Assembly (NCBI GenBank): GCA_002170735.1
Contig: NHIV01000032.1
Coordinates: forward strand, 1 to 31,783
Length of the DNA: 31,783 nucleotides
Direction of reading: 5' to 3'
Origin: a bacterium TMED198
Lineage (GTDB): Bacteria; Fidelibacterota; Marinisomatia; SCGC-AAA003-L08; D37C17
The notes under the pieces are model-generated. The model saw only the letters and a list, made by a program, of their open reading frames with translations, was not told the DNA's origin and searched no databases. The translations under genes and the position numbers were made by a program. Shown here piece after piece: positions 6,388-15,140 of this stretch (positions are counted from its first letter, which is position 1; each line of letters begins with the position of its first letter).

Positions 6388-7782
6388 ATGGCAAAGAAGA
6401 AAATATTACTCCTCTCTGATGATTTAAGAATGTCATCAGGTGTAGGTACTATGTCAAGAGAAATCGTTTTAGGTACGATAAAACATTACGACTGGGTTCA
6501 AATAGGTGGTGCTATAAAACATCCTGAAGAGGGGAAAGTTGTAGACATGAATGACTCAATAAGAAAAGAGTATGGTATTAAAGATGCTAATCTTAAAATA
6601 TATCCTATAAGTGGGTATGGCAGTCCTGACTTAATTAGATACATGATGAATACTGAAAAACCTGATGCAATCCTACACTATACAGACCCAAGATTTTGGG
6701 GATGGTTATATCAAATGGAACATGAACTGAGAAGAGACATTCCAATATTTTATTACAACATATGGGATGATTTACCTTATCCAATGTGGAACGAGCCATT
6801 CTATGAGTCTTGTGATTTAATTATGAATATATCTAAACAGACAGTTAACATAGTTGATAATGTTCGTAGATTTAAACCGGTTAATGATTGGGATAATACA
6901 TATGTTCCACATGGAATAAACGAAAAAAACTTTTATCCAATTAATGAGCTTGATGTCAAAGAGTGGGGTAACTTACTTAATTACAAAAGAAATATTACAG
7001 AGGGTAAAAAATATGATTTTATAGTATTTTGGAACAATCGTAATATTCGTAGAAAGCTGCCCGGTGATGTTTTAATGGCGTACAAAACATTTTGTGATAT
7101 GTTACCTAAAGATAAATCTAGTAGATGTGCATTAATAATGCACACTCAACCAAGAGACGAAAACGGTACAGATTTACCAGAAGTGGTAAAGGAGTTACTT
7201 CCAGAATATGATGTAATATTTTCACATAAAAAGTTAGAGGATAAAGAATTATGTTACCTTTATAACATAGCTGATGTTCAAATTAATATGGCATCTAATG
7301 AGGGATTCGGACTGGGAACTTGTGAGGCTCTAATGTGTGGTACTCCAGTATCAGTTACGGTTACGGGTGGATTACAAGACCAATGTGGATTTAAGTATAA
7401 AGATAAGTTACTTACTGCTGAGGATTACAGCTGGGTTCACTCACTACATGATGAGAAAAAGTGGAAAGACAATTCCGACTTGACTTGGGGTGAATGGTGC
7501 AAACCTGTTTGGCCATCCAATCGTAGTTTACAAGGCTCAATACCAACACCATATATCTTTGATGACAGACCAAGATTTGAAGATTTTGCTGATGCTCTTA
7601 AAGAGTGGTATGATATGGGTAAGGAAGAACGAGACAGATGTGGTATGTTAGGTCATGAGTTTGTTATGAGTGATGATGCTATGATGAGTGCTAGTGCTAT
7701 GTGTAAGAACTTTACAGACCATATGGATACTGCTTTTAAAAAGTGGACACCAAGAAAACGTTATACAATTTTTAAAACTTAG
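6388..7782 (+). CDS. GT-B fold glycosyltransferase, GT4-like
   Basis: A 464-residue retaining-type glycosyltransferase of the GT4/group 1 kind, expected to transfer a sugar from a nucleotide donor in the cytoplasm. The N-terminus KKILLLSDDLRMSSGVGTMSR is the glycine-rich acceptor-side start, VPHGI (173-177) is the interdomain motif, and NEGFGLGTCEALMCGTPV (304-321) is the donor-binding signature with both glutamates of the EX7E motif. It has a long C-terminal insertion rich in Trp (about 345-390). AAGAGG precedes the ATG at good spacing. It opens the glycan block and pairs with the next GT-B gene. Donor and acceptor are unknown. Confidence 0.86.
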   Translation: MAKKKILLLSDDLRMSSGVGTMSREIVLGTIKHYDWVQIGGAIKHPEEGKVVDMNDSIRKEYGIKDANLKIYPISGYGSPDLIRYMMNTEKPDAILHYTDPRFWGWLYQMEHELRRDIPIFYYNIWDDLPYPMWNEPFYESCDLIMNISKQTVNIVDNVRRFKPVNDWDNTYVPHGINEKNFYPINELDVKEWGNLLNYKRNITEGKKYDFIVFWNNRNIRRKLPGDVLMAYKTFCDMLPKDKSSRCALIMHTQPRDENGTDLPEVVKELLPEYDVIFSHKKLEDKELCYLYNIADVQINMASNEGFGLGTCEALMCGTPVSVTVTGGLQDQCGFKYKDKLLTAEDYSWVHSLHDEKKWKDNSDLTWGEWCKPVWPSNRSLQGSIPTPYIFDDRPRFEDFADALKEWYDMGKEERDRCGMLGHEFVMSDDAMMSASAMCKNFTDHMDTAFKKWTPRKRYTIFKT

Positions 7783-7790
7783 GAGTTAGG

Positions 7791-9125
7791 ATGAAACCTA
7801 TATTAGTAGTTTCAGGGCCAGTTGCCACAAGAAGTGGATATGGTTCGCATACAAGAGATTTAGTGAGGTCTTTAATTAACATGGATAAGTTTGATATTCA
7901 TGTGAATTCTTTACCTTGGGGTAGTTGTCCAATGAATGCTTTAAATCCCAATGATGAGGATGACAAACTAATTATTAGTAAAATTATGAAAGACGGCAAT
8001 CTTCCTAGACAGCCAGAAATACACATTCAAGTTAGTGTTCCAAATGAATTTACACCAATGGCTAAATACAATATTGGAATTACTGCTGGTATAGAGACAA
8101 CTACACCTAAACCAGAATGGATTGAGGGGTTGAATAAAATGAATCTCAATATAGTTCCCTCAAAATTTAGTAAACATGTTCTTATAAATACCGTATTTGA
8201 TAAAATGGATGAACAGACGAAGAAAAAAGTTGGTGAGGTAAGAGTAAACAAACCTATAGAAGTTCTCTTTGAGGGAGCAGACACTAACATATTTAAAAAG
8301 ATAACAAAGTTTTCGGATGAGTTTGACAATGAAATGAAAAAAATTCCTGAAAAGTTTTTATTTTTGTACACAGGTCATTGGTTACAAGGTAAACTTGGAG
8401 AAGATAGAAAAGATACGGGTATGCTGGTAAAGACTTTTTTGGAGACATTCAAAAACAAACCAAAGCAACCAGCTTTACTAATGAAAACAAGTGGTGCTAC
8501 ATTCTCTGTTATGGATAGAAACGAGATTATGAAAAAGATAGAGGATATAAAAGTTACAGTATCTGGTAATCTACCTAACATTTATTTTTTACACGGAGAT
8601 TTAACTGATGATGAGATGAATGAGATGTACAACCATTCTAAAGTTAAAGCTCATATTACACTAACTCATGGTGAGGGATTTGGTAGACCACTCTTAGAAG
8701 CTACCCTTTCAGAAAAACCTGTGATAGCTCCTAATTGGAGTGGTCATGTGGATTTCTTAAATAAGAATTTATCAGTTCTTTTACCAGGAACAATGGTTAG
8801 TGTTCCAAAGTCTGGATTATCCAAAGATTACAGAGTTGATGGTGCTAAATGGTTTACAGCAAACTATCAGTACACATCAAAAGTAATGCTTGATGTTGTA
8901 AAAAACTATCGTAAGTACAGTCTTAATGCTAAAAAGTTAGCTATGGGTAATAGAGGTAAATTTTCTTTGAAGGCTATGACAAAGCTATTCGGTGATATTT
9001 TACAAAAACACTTACCCAAATTTGAAGAGGTTGCACAACAGGTAGATTTAAAACTTCCAAAGCTAAAAAAAGTAGGAGACACTAAACCTAAAAAAATTCA
9101 ACTTCCAAAGTTAAAGAAGGTATAG
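7791..9125 (+). CDS. GT-B fold glycosyltransferase with Lys-rich repeat tail
   Basis: A 444-residue GT4-like enzyme. GYGSHTRDL (17-25) is the N-terminal glycine loop, and HGEGFGRPLLEATLSEKPV (293-311) is the donor-site EX7E signature, followed by APNWSGHVDFL. The last 25 residues are unusual: LPKLKKV occurs twice (422-428 and 438-444) in a lysine/proline-rich tail separate from the catalytic fold, which might bind DNA, membrane lipid phosphates or another protein. AGGAG lies just upstream of the ATG. Catalytic function is secure at family level. The sugar and acceptor are not known, and protein or DNA glycosylation remains possible. Confidence 0.86.
   Translation: MKPILVVSGPVATRSGYGSHTRDLVRSLINMDKFDIHVNSLPWGSCPMNALNPNDEDDKLIISKIMKDGNLPRQPEIHIQVSVPNEFTPMAKYNIGITAGIETTTPKPEWIEGLNKMNLNIVPSKFSKHVLINTVFDKMDEQTKKKVGEVRVNKPIEVLFEGADTNIFKKITKFSDEFDNEMKKIPEKFLFLYTGHWLQGKLGEDRKDTGMLVKTFLETFKNKPKQPALLMKTSGATFSVMDRNEIMKKIEDIKVTVSGNLPNIYFLHGDLTDDEMNEMYNHSKVKAHITLTHGEGFGRPLLEATLSEKPVIAPNWSGHVDFLNKNLSVLLPGTMVSVPKSGLSKDYRVDGAKWFTANYQYTSKVMLDVVKNYRKYSLNAKKLAMGNRGKFSLKAMTKLFGDILQKHLPKFEEVAQQVDLKLPKLKKVGDTKPKKIQLPKLKKV
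9054..9122 (+). repeat. Short in-gene direct repeat encoding LPKLKKV twice
   Basis: Two 21-base units (9054-9074 and 9102-9122) encode the same heptapeptide at the C-terminus of the glycosyltransferase. Both begin CTTCCAAAG and then differ at synonymous third positions, so the peptide looks more conserved than the DNA. Confidence 0.7.
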
Positions 9126-9126
9126 T

Positions 9127-9582
9127 ATGGAAAGTAGAACTGATTGCCCAATATGTCAAGATCTACATGAAAACTGTGTTGTTGAAAAAACAGAAGTTGA
9201 TGGTAAACCCTTTGAATCTTATATATGTTTCGAGTGTGGCTTGACATCTAATTCTTACTTTTCTTTAGACAGTGAACATTTAGAAAAAGCAACTGAAAAC
9301 AATACTCAGCTTATGAATGACTTAAAAGTTATAGATGAAGATAGAGGTATAGTTTGGTTTCCATCTGTGATTAATATGGGTGAAAAAGGTATAATTTACC
9401 CTGAAGGAGTCGCAACTGATTGGTATTGGAATTATGCACCAGTGATTGATGTGCCTGAAGATGAGAGAGATAAGTATGATGGTCATGATAAGAGACTAGC
9501 AATAGACAATCCACAAATATTTGGACAGTTTGAATTTAAAAAAGCTTGTCAAGCTATGGGAGTTTTGTTAGACGATGGCTAA
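9127..9582 (+). CDS. Zinc-ribbon domain protein, unknown function
   Basis: A 151-residue protein with an N-terminal zinc ribbon: CPIC (C7, C10) and CFEC (C34, C37) around a short hairpin. The remainder contains GIVWFPSVINMGEKGIIYP and WYWNYAPVIDVP, an aromatic-rich domain I cannot assign. It starts one base after the preceding glycosyltransferase stop, with the AAGAAGG of that gene's repeat serving as RBS, and overlaps the next gene by 8 bases. I recall similar short proteins in T4-like marine phages, without known function. Placement inside a glycosyltransferase run hints at an accessory role there. Confidence 0.75.
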   Translation: MESRTDCPICQDLHENCVVEKTEVDGKPFESYICFECGLTSNSYFSLDSEHLEKATENNTQLMNDLKVIDEDRGIVWFPSVINMGEKGIIYPEGVATDWYWNYAPVIDVPEDERDKYDGHDKRLAIDNPQIFGQFEFKKACQAMGVLLDDG

Positions 9583-10027
9583 AATACGTTACAGCTGGGG
9601 AAAAGTTTCTAGTGGTGATATAATAAGTTTCAGATACAATAAAAAGAGAAGAACTGTATTGGTTATTAGTCCAAAATACAATTTAAAAAAGGTTGATAAC
9701 TCAAAGGTTCAATTGATGAGTGGGTTACAGTTAGAAACACAAGAAAATAGAGCAGCTCCTAATATCGTAACGATTTTAAAACAATTAGGAAAGCTAACTA
9801 TTGTTGATGAAGATAAAGAAATATACAAAGTTATTTTCGATGGTAGAAAATTAGATGCTGAAAGAAGAAAATTAGCTAGTACTGTGAAGTTATTAGTTGC
9901 AAATAAGAATGATTTATACAGAACATATGACTACAGAAAGATGAGGTCAGAATCTCCGATGGTAATGTTAGATGATTTAGAATCAATACCGAGAAGGATA
10001 CTCAAAGAGGCTGCTAGTGAAGATTAG
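9575..10027 (+). CDS. Hypothetical protein with N-terminal beta-barrel-like domain
   Basis: A 150-residue basic protein. The N-terminal part (VSSGDIISFRYNKKRRTVLVISPKY) has the strand-turn-strand look of a small SH3-like barrel such as those of PemK/MazF or ribosomal-type domains, but I see no diagnostic active residues. The remainder is helical and rich in Lys/Arg. It overlaps both neighbours, 8 bases upstream and 11 downstream. Function is unknown; nucleic-acid binding is one possibility given the charge. Confidence 0.65.
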   Translation: MAKIRYSWGKVSSGDIISFRYNKKRRTVLVISPKYNLKKVDNSKVQLMSGLQLETQENRAAPNIVTILKQLGKLTIVDEDKEIYKVIFDGRKLDAERRKLASTVKLLVANKNDLYRTYDYRKMRSESPMVMLDDLESIPRRILKEAASED

Positions 10028-10673
10028 TTATGGAATTACAGTCCACAATGAGGCTGAGGAGTTGAAAAGGTTATTAGAGATATTATACAATAGTGTTGAT
10101 GACCAAGATGAAGTTGTGGTTTGTGTTGATGGTAATGATGACGCTGTAAGATTTGAGTTGGATATATACTCTAAAAAGTTTTCCGATTCACATAAGTTTA
10201 TGAAAGTTTATCAGAGAAAACTTAATGGAAACTTTGCTGAACAAAAAAACTCTGTGATAGAAAATTCTTACGGTGACTACATATTTCATATTGATGCTGA
10301 TGAATATCCAAACAAAACATTGTTGCATCAAATAAAAGAAATATTGTCAATCAATGATGTTGATTTGATTTGGATACCAAGAGTAAATACAATTGAAGGT
10401 ATGACAGAAGAACACATTAAAAGATGGGGATGGAGAGTCACAGAAAATCATTGGGTAAATTATCCCGATTATCAAGCAAGAGTCTTTCGTAATCGGAAAG
10501 ATATTAGATGGACAAGACCATTACACGAACATATCATTGGCTGTAAAACCTACGCACACTTACCACCCAATGAGGAGTTAAGTTTGTATCACCCCAAAAC
10601 CATACAGAAACAAGAAAAACAAAATATATTTTACAATAGTAATTTTAGTGCTGAGATGAATGTGAGAATGTAA
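10017..10673 (+). CDS. GT2 family glycosyltransferase (GT-A fold)
   Basis: A 218-residue inverting-type GT2 enzyme. The N-terminus KISYGITVHNEAEELKRLL is the typical GT-A nucleotide-binding start, VVVCVDGNDD the first acidic loop, and FHIDADEYP carries the DxD metal site (93-95). A C-terminal WTRPLHEHI provides the usual late His/aromatic region seen in GT2 proteins of the WaaE/KdtX type, which act on LPS inner-core sugars, though that sub-assignment is tentative. The start is a GTG at 10017, six bases after AGAGG. It overlaps both neighbours. Donor and acceptor unknown. Confidence 0.83.
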   Translation: MKISYGITVHNEAEELKRLLEILYNSVDDQDEVVVCVDGNDDAVRFELDIYSKKFSDSHKFMKVYQRKLNGNFAEQKNSVIENSYGDYIFHIDADEYPNKTLLHQIKEILSINDVDLIWIPRVNTIEGMTEEHIKRWGWRVTENHWVNYPDYQARVFRNRKDIRWTRPLHEHIIGCKTYAHLPPNEELSLYHPKTIQKQEKQNIFYNSNFSAEMNVRM

Positions 10674-11599
10674 TGATATTCTGGAGAATATTAGATAATA
10701 ATTTATATACAGTTGGTGAAGTTGATAGATTAGGCTTTGAAGAGTCAGAAGGTTTACGTGTTCCAGATGAGTATATAGAGAAAAAAGAATTTACAGTTAT
10801 GAGAACTGCTCACGGAGTAGGAGATTGGGGAATTATATCTGCTATGCCGAGATTAATTAAAGAGAAATTTCCAGACAGTAAAGTTTATGTACCATCCGTA
10901 AAGTTACTGGAAAAACTATTTGGAAAGATGAAAGATAATTGGGGAACTTGGGATAATCCTTTTAAAAATGTTCATTACATTTTTGATAATAATCCCTATG
11001 TAGATGGTTACAAAGATTACATTTCAGGTGAAATTTTTCATGACCACTATAGGATATACGATAAAGATAGTAAGGCTATACCATTAACCAGACAGATGTT
11101 GAAGTTCTGGCAATTCAATGCGGAAGAATCCGTAGATTACTGTCCTGAATTATATTTTTCTGATGAAGAAAAGCAAATTGGGGATGATATAATAAAAAGG
11201 TTTGCTAATGAAAGTGAGTTTGGTGGACTGCTCATAACAAATAGATTTGAGAGTAGTGGTGGTAGATACGATGAAGAGAGTAACAAGATGTTGATGAATG
11301 CTCTTTTAGAAAAGTGTGATGGCATGCCATTTTTCTATTGGACGTATAAAAATCCTAAAGAGTTGCCAGTCAGTTTTAACAAGTGTTTTGACATGAGAAA
11401 TGTACCAACAAGAATACAATTATACATAAGGACAAAAGCTAAATTAAATATTGGAACGCATTGTGGATTTTTAGATTGTGTTGCTAGATATTCAAAAGTT
11501 TTTCAGATACAAAGAGTATTTCCATTAAATCAGAATATCGTTGAAGCAGAATACTATGTTAATAGAGATAACTATAAGGAGCAATTAGAATATGTTTAG
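10673..11599 (+). CDS. GT9/heptosyltransferase-like glycosyltransferase
   Basis: A 308-residue protein whose N-terminal region (VMRTAHGVGDWGIISAMPRLIKEKFPDSKVYV) matches the GT9 pattern of an R-x-x-G-x-G-D loop followed by a P-x-x-x-x-hydrophobic helix and F-P. The late LNIGTHCGFLDCVARYS resembles the GT9 donor loop with a glycine-rich turn before the C-terminal helices. GT9 enzymes include ADP-heptose:LPS heptosyltransferases, which would suit the GmhA/transketolase genes further along. The middle is divergent, so this is a family-like assignment only. Overlaps of 1 and 8 bases place it in the same transcription unit. Confidence 0.6.
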   Translation: MIFWRILDNNLYTVGEVDRLGFEESEGLRVPDEYIEKKEFTVMRTAHGVGDWGIISAMPRLIKEKFPDSKVYVPSVKLLEKLFGKMKDNWGTWDNPFKNVHYIFDNNPYVDGYKDYISGEIFHDHYRIYDKDSKAIPLTRQMLKFWQFNAEESVDYCPELYFSDEEKQIGDDIIKRFANESEFGGLLITNRFESSGGRYDEESNKMLMNALLEKCDGMPFFYWTYKNPKELPVSFNKCFDMRNVPTRIQLYIRTKAKLNIGTHCGFLDCVARYSKVFQIQRVFPLNQNIVEAEYYVNRDNYKEQLEYV

Positions 11600-12770
11600 A
11601 GAATTTTTAGACTTAGGTAGACATCCAATAGCTAATGCATTTCTTACAGAGAAAGAATTTAGTGACGAATTTTTCTTTGACTTAAAGGTTTGTTGGGATG
11701 ACGATTCCAAATTAGTTTCTATAAAAGATTTTGTAGAGCCAGAAAGAATATTTAATAGTGAGTATCCTTATAATACTTCAAACTCATTTCCTATGGTTGC
11801 TCATTTTAAAAGCACCGCTGAGATGCTGAAGGAAGAATTCAAACCGAAGTCAGTTTTAGAGATTGGCTCGAATGATGGTCCTTTCATTACTAATTTTGAT
11901 AGAGATACTTCCGTTTGTGTAGAACCTTGTGGCAACTTTTCATTGAAAACTGCTCATAAGGGGTATCAGAGTTACACTTATTTTTGGACTACAGAATTAT
12001 CAGAAAAAATAAAGCACCACCATGGAACTATGGACTTAATTTATGCTGCTAATTGTATTTGCCACATTCATGATTTAGACGATACATTTAATGCTGTAGA
12101 TAATATTCTATCGGATAATGGCGTGTTTGTATTTGAAGACCCGTCACTACTTAGAATATTAGAAAGAGGTTCATACGACCAAATATACGATGAGCATCCA
12201 CATATATTTTCTGTTACTGCTTTAAATAATGTACTAAAAAGAAATGGATTGACATTGTTCAGAGTCGATAATCTTTCTGTTCATGGTGGCTCTAATAGGA
12301 TATACGCAGCTAGAGAGAATACGATAGATGTTGAAGATAGCGTTTTAGATAACCTGATGAGAGAGAAAGAGTTTGGAGTTGATAATTTTCAAACCTATGA
12401 AATATTTGCAGATAGGGTTGCTGAATCAAAAAAGAACTTAGTGGGTTTGCTTAGAAAGATTACAGATGATGGTAAACGAATAATGAGTATAGGTGCTACT
12501 GCTAAGTCAACCACAGTATTTAATTACTGTGGTATTGGTAAAGAATTAATTGATGTTATAACAGATACCACTTTGGATAAACAAGGAAAGTTTTCGCCAG
12601 GAGTGCACATACCAATAATGTCTAGAGAAGATATCAATATACTTGACTATGATTATGCTTACTTGGGTGCTTGGAATTTTAAAGATGTTATCGCTAATAA
12701 GGAACGGGAGTTTGTGGAAAACGGTGGTAAGTTTATAACACACGTTCCAACTGTAATGGAGTTCTCATGA
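11592..12770 (+). CDS. Sugar C-methyltransferase-like protein lacking zinc domain
   Basis: A 392-residue member of the NDP-hexose C-methyltransferase family (TylCIII/NovU/TcaB9 type), which methylates a sugar ring carbon. It has FLDLGRHPIANAFL (5-18), the SAM loop LEIGSNDG (89-96), YDQIYDEHPHIFS (195-207) where the family has the catalytic Y-x-E-H segment, HGGSNRIYA (231-239), and the C-terminal domain start GATAKSTTVFNYCGI (301-315). The family normally begins with paired CxxC zinc ligands; here the protein starts just before FLDLG, an in-frame stop lies two codons upstream, and only one cysteine remains nearby, so the zinc site is lost. Catalytic residues seem retained. It probably tailors a deoxysugar with the neighbouring reductase. 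Confidence 0.8.
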   Translation: MFREFLDLGRHPIANAFLTEKEFSDEFFFDLKVCWDDDSKLVSIKDFVEPERIFNSEYPYNTSNSFPMVAHFKSTAEMLKEEFKPKSVLEIGSNDGPFITNFDRDTSVCVEPCGNFSLKTAHKGYQSYTYFWTTELSEKIKHHHGTMDLIYAANCICHIHDLDDTFNAVDNILSDNGVFVFEDPSLLRILERGSYDQIYDEHPHIFSVTALNNVLKRNGLTLFRVDNLSVHGGSNRIYAARENTIDVEDSVLDNLMREKEFGVDNFQTYEIFADRVAESKKNLVGLLRKITDDGKRIMSIGATAKSTTVFNYCGIGKELIDVITDTTLDKQGKFSPGVHIPIMSREDINILDYDYAYLGAWNFKDVIANKEREFVENGGKFITHVPTVMEFS

Positions 12771-13465
12771 TCTTAGTTAGTGGGAGTGGTAAATTAGCAA
12801 AAGAGTTAGAGAAGTTATCTACAAAATCTCTTCCGATTAATATTTTATCACGAAAAGAAATGGATATTACAAATCAATATGAGGTTTCTAATGTGATGAA
12901 GGATTTAATGATGAAGCCCAACTATCCTAAATACTTTATCCATACAGCTGCTTTGACTAAACCAATGGATGTTAATGACAGAAATCCATTGATGAGTTTG
13001 GATACAAATATAGTGGGTACTGCTAATGTTGCTAAGATGTGTAGTAAGTATGGCATTAAGTTTGTATACATATCAACTGATTTTGTGTATGGTGATAGAG
13101 AGTTAGTAGATGAGGAGAGTGAGGTAAAACCATCAAACAATTATGGTTGGTCTAAGTTAGGTGGTGAGTGTGTAACTAAATTGGTAGAGGATTCACTAAT
13201 ACTTAGGTGTTCTTTATGTGATATACCATTCAGACATAAGATTGCTTTTGATGATGTTTTTAGAAATTCAATAACTCATAAAGATGTTGCTGATATAATT
13301 TTGAAAGTTAAAGACGAAGTTGGCACTATAAATATTGGCGGCAAATATCAAAGTGTGTATGAATTTGTGTCTGAACATCAGGTTGTAGAAAAAGGTAATG
13401 GTTCACATATAGCACCCACCCTAAAACTCAGCACTAAAAAATTAGAGAGTATAATAAGTGAATAA
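12767..13465 (+). CDS. RmlD-like NAD(P)-dependent sugar reductase (extended SDR)
   Basis: A 232-residue extended short-chain dehydrogenase resembling dTDP-4-dehydrorhamnose reductase, which reduces a 4-keto-sugar nucleotide. Features: GSGKLA (6-11) as the cofactor glycine loop, HTAALTKP (59-66), YISTDFVYG (101-109) containing the catalytic Ser/Thr, and YGWSK (126-130) supplying Tyr and Lys. It is shorter than RmlD (about 290), losing part of the substrate domain. It overlaps the C-methyltransferase gene by 4 bases, and the two probably act on the same NDP-sugar. The exact substrate cannot be read from sequence. Confidence 0.82.
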   Translation: MILVSGSGKLAKELEKLSTKSLPINILSRKEMDITNQYEVSNVMKDLMMKPNYPKYFIHTAALTKPMDVNDRNPLMSLDTNIVGTANVAKMCSKYGIKFVYISTDFVYGDRELVDEESEVKPSNNYGWSKLGGECVTKLVEDSLILRCSLCDIPFRHKIAFDDVFRNSITHKDVADIILKVKDEVGTINIGGKYQSVYEFVSEHQVVEKGNGSHIAPTLKLSTKKLESIISE

Positions 13466-15140
13466 AAAAGTAATATACACATCAGTATTTGGTTGCACAG
13501 AGGAGAATAATTATCATCTACATGAACCAGATGTTCCTTTGGATGGTTGGGATTTTGTATGCTTTACCGACAACCCTAACTTTAAGTCTAATTTATGGAA
13601 TATTTGTTTGGTGAAACCACTTTACGATGATGGGGCTAGAGACGCTAAAAGATACAAGCTAAAGCCTCACGTATTTTTGAAAGACTATGATATCAGCGTA
13701 TGGCATGACATAGAGGTTAAGATTACCAAAGACATCGACAGCTTGGTAACGGATATGTTATCCAAAAATAATTTGGCAATTTTGAATCATGAGTTATGTG
13801 GGAGGACTGTATCAGGAGATTTGAATGTAAGAAAATGTGTGTATGAAGAGGCTAAATTCATTCAATGGTTGGGTGACAACAATCCTAAGAAAAAATACAA
13901 AGACAATATGGATATAATTCATGCCCAAGTAGGTAGATATCGAGCGTGGGGTTATCCAGAAAACAATGGTCTTGCTAGAACTACTGTTATGTTTATGAGA
14001 CACAATGAAAGTGATGTAAAAGAACAAATGGATACTTGGTGGGAAGAGATGAAGTATGGGAGTAGAAGAGACCAAATAAGTTTTAATTACAGTGCTTGGA
14101 AGAATGGTTTCAAATTTACTTACATACAAGAGGACATAGATGATAACCCTTATTTCTTGTATATGAAAAAGTGGAGACAGATTAAACGTAAGGAAAAAAG
14201 AAATGCTCATATTGATTATGAACCAATTAGTTTAGACTACTTCCTAAAAATGGAGTTTGCTCAAGGTGGTGGTGGAAAGGAAATTTTGAATCAAAATGGA
14301 ACTTTAAAAACTGTTAAAGATGTAATAATGTTTTACTCTGTGCCTGGAAATGTACAGACAGTTAAGTCTACATTAGATCCTAAAAATTGGCAATATTTTA
14401 ATTGTATGTTAGGAGAGTTTAGAAAGGATGTTGGAGATCACCACATATTAGGTTGGGAAAATATGACAGAAGATTACTACAATTCGTTACCTTTAATGAG
14501 TGACGAAGAGTTGGAAATGTTCTTGAAAGAAAATCCAGTAGAATTTGACAATGGATTTGTAAGACACAGTTATCACAGAGCCTGTGCTATGGTTGGTAGA
14601 TTAATAAGTGGTAAAAGTTACATTCCTTTCTATATGAAAAAAAGTCAAATATATGATAATCCAAGACAACACGATGGGAAACATAGAATAAAACCACTAA
14701 TAAATAATCTAATAGGATTGTCTGATGTGGTAATACCCACTGGTGAGTTTACAATTTGTCAGTCTGGCATACTAGCATTAATGGGAATCAGACAGAATGA
14801 TGACATTGACATCATAATTTCTACTGAGGCTAGAAACCAAATCTTTGGTGGTAATAATAACTTTATTAGAGATAAAGGTGCTGAAATATTTGAACCTAAT
14901 CGTGGTAAGTTCAGAATATTTGATGCTCAAGGTGATGATGATTTAATAGAAAACTACAGTTTTACTGTCAATGGTTACAATTTTTTAGAACCAAGATTTT
15001 ATTTCAGTAGAAAAAATAAGAATACAGATAGAGATAAATCTGATTGGGAAGGTATGAGGGCATTTTTTGATATGGGTAATCACAAGGGCTATCCATTCAA
15101 TCAACTTACAGATGAACAATGGGGCGTACAATACATATGA
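13458..15140 (+). CDS. Two-domain protein: DUF616/TOD1-like GT plus unknown domain
   Basis: A 560-residue fusion. Residues 1-240 match the DUF616/TOD1-MUCI70 glycosyltransferase pattern: VIYTSVFG, FVCFTDN (33-39), DDGARDAKRYKLKPH (57-71) and YDISVWHD (77-84), where the family has a W-x-D. Residues from about 290 form a second domain containing FDNGFVRHSYHRACAM, a DGKHRI motif and DDIDIIIS (448-455), the last resembling the D-x-D of nucleotidyltransferase-fold or LicD-like proteins. I cannot name this second domain. It could transfer a phospho-group or nucleotide onto the glycan made by the first. Overlaps of 8 bases upstream and 4 downstream keep it in the operon. Confidence 0.65.
   Translation: MNKKVIYTSVFGCTEENNYHLHEPDVPLDGWDFVCFTDNPNFKSNLWNICLVKPLYDDGARDAKRYKLKPHVFLKDYDISVWHDIEVKITKDIDSLVTDMLSKNNLAILNHELCGRTVSGDLNVRKCVYEEAKFIQWLGDNNPKKKYKDNMDIIHAQVGRYRAWGYPENNGLARTTVMFMRHNESDVKEQMDTWWEEMKYGSRRDQISFNYSAWKNGFKFTYIQEDIDDNPYFLYMKKWRQIKRKEKRNAHIDYEPISLDYFLKMEFAQGGGGKEILNQNGTLKTVKDVIMFYSVPGNVQTVKSTLDPKNWQYFNCMLGEFRKDVGDHHILGWENMTEDYYNSLPLMSDEELEMFLKENPVEFDNGFVRHSYHRACAMVGRLISGKSYIPFYMKKSQIYDNPRQHDGKHRIKPLINNLIGLSDVVIPTGEFTICQSGILALMGIRQNDDIDIIISTEARNQIFGGNNNFIRDKGAEIFEPNRGKFRIFDAQGDDDLIENYSFTVNGYNFLEPRFYFSRKNKNTDRDKSDWEGMRAFFDMGNHKGYPFNQLTDEQWGVQYI

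Noticed and set aside
8027..8371. 114-codon frame on the - strand
   Set aside because: Antisense to a clear glycosyltransferase gene with no homology signal. The same holds for the other - strand frames, so I annotate none.
13812..14210. 132-codon frame on the - strand
   Set aside because: It is fully antisense to the DUF616-fusion gene, has a low-complexity hydrophobic/serine-rich product and no RBS; it is a shadow.
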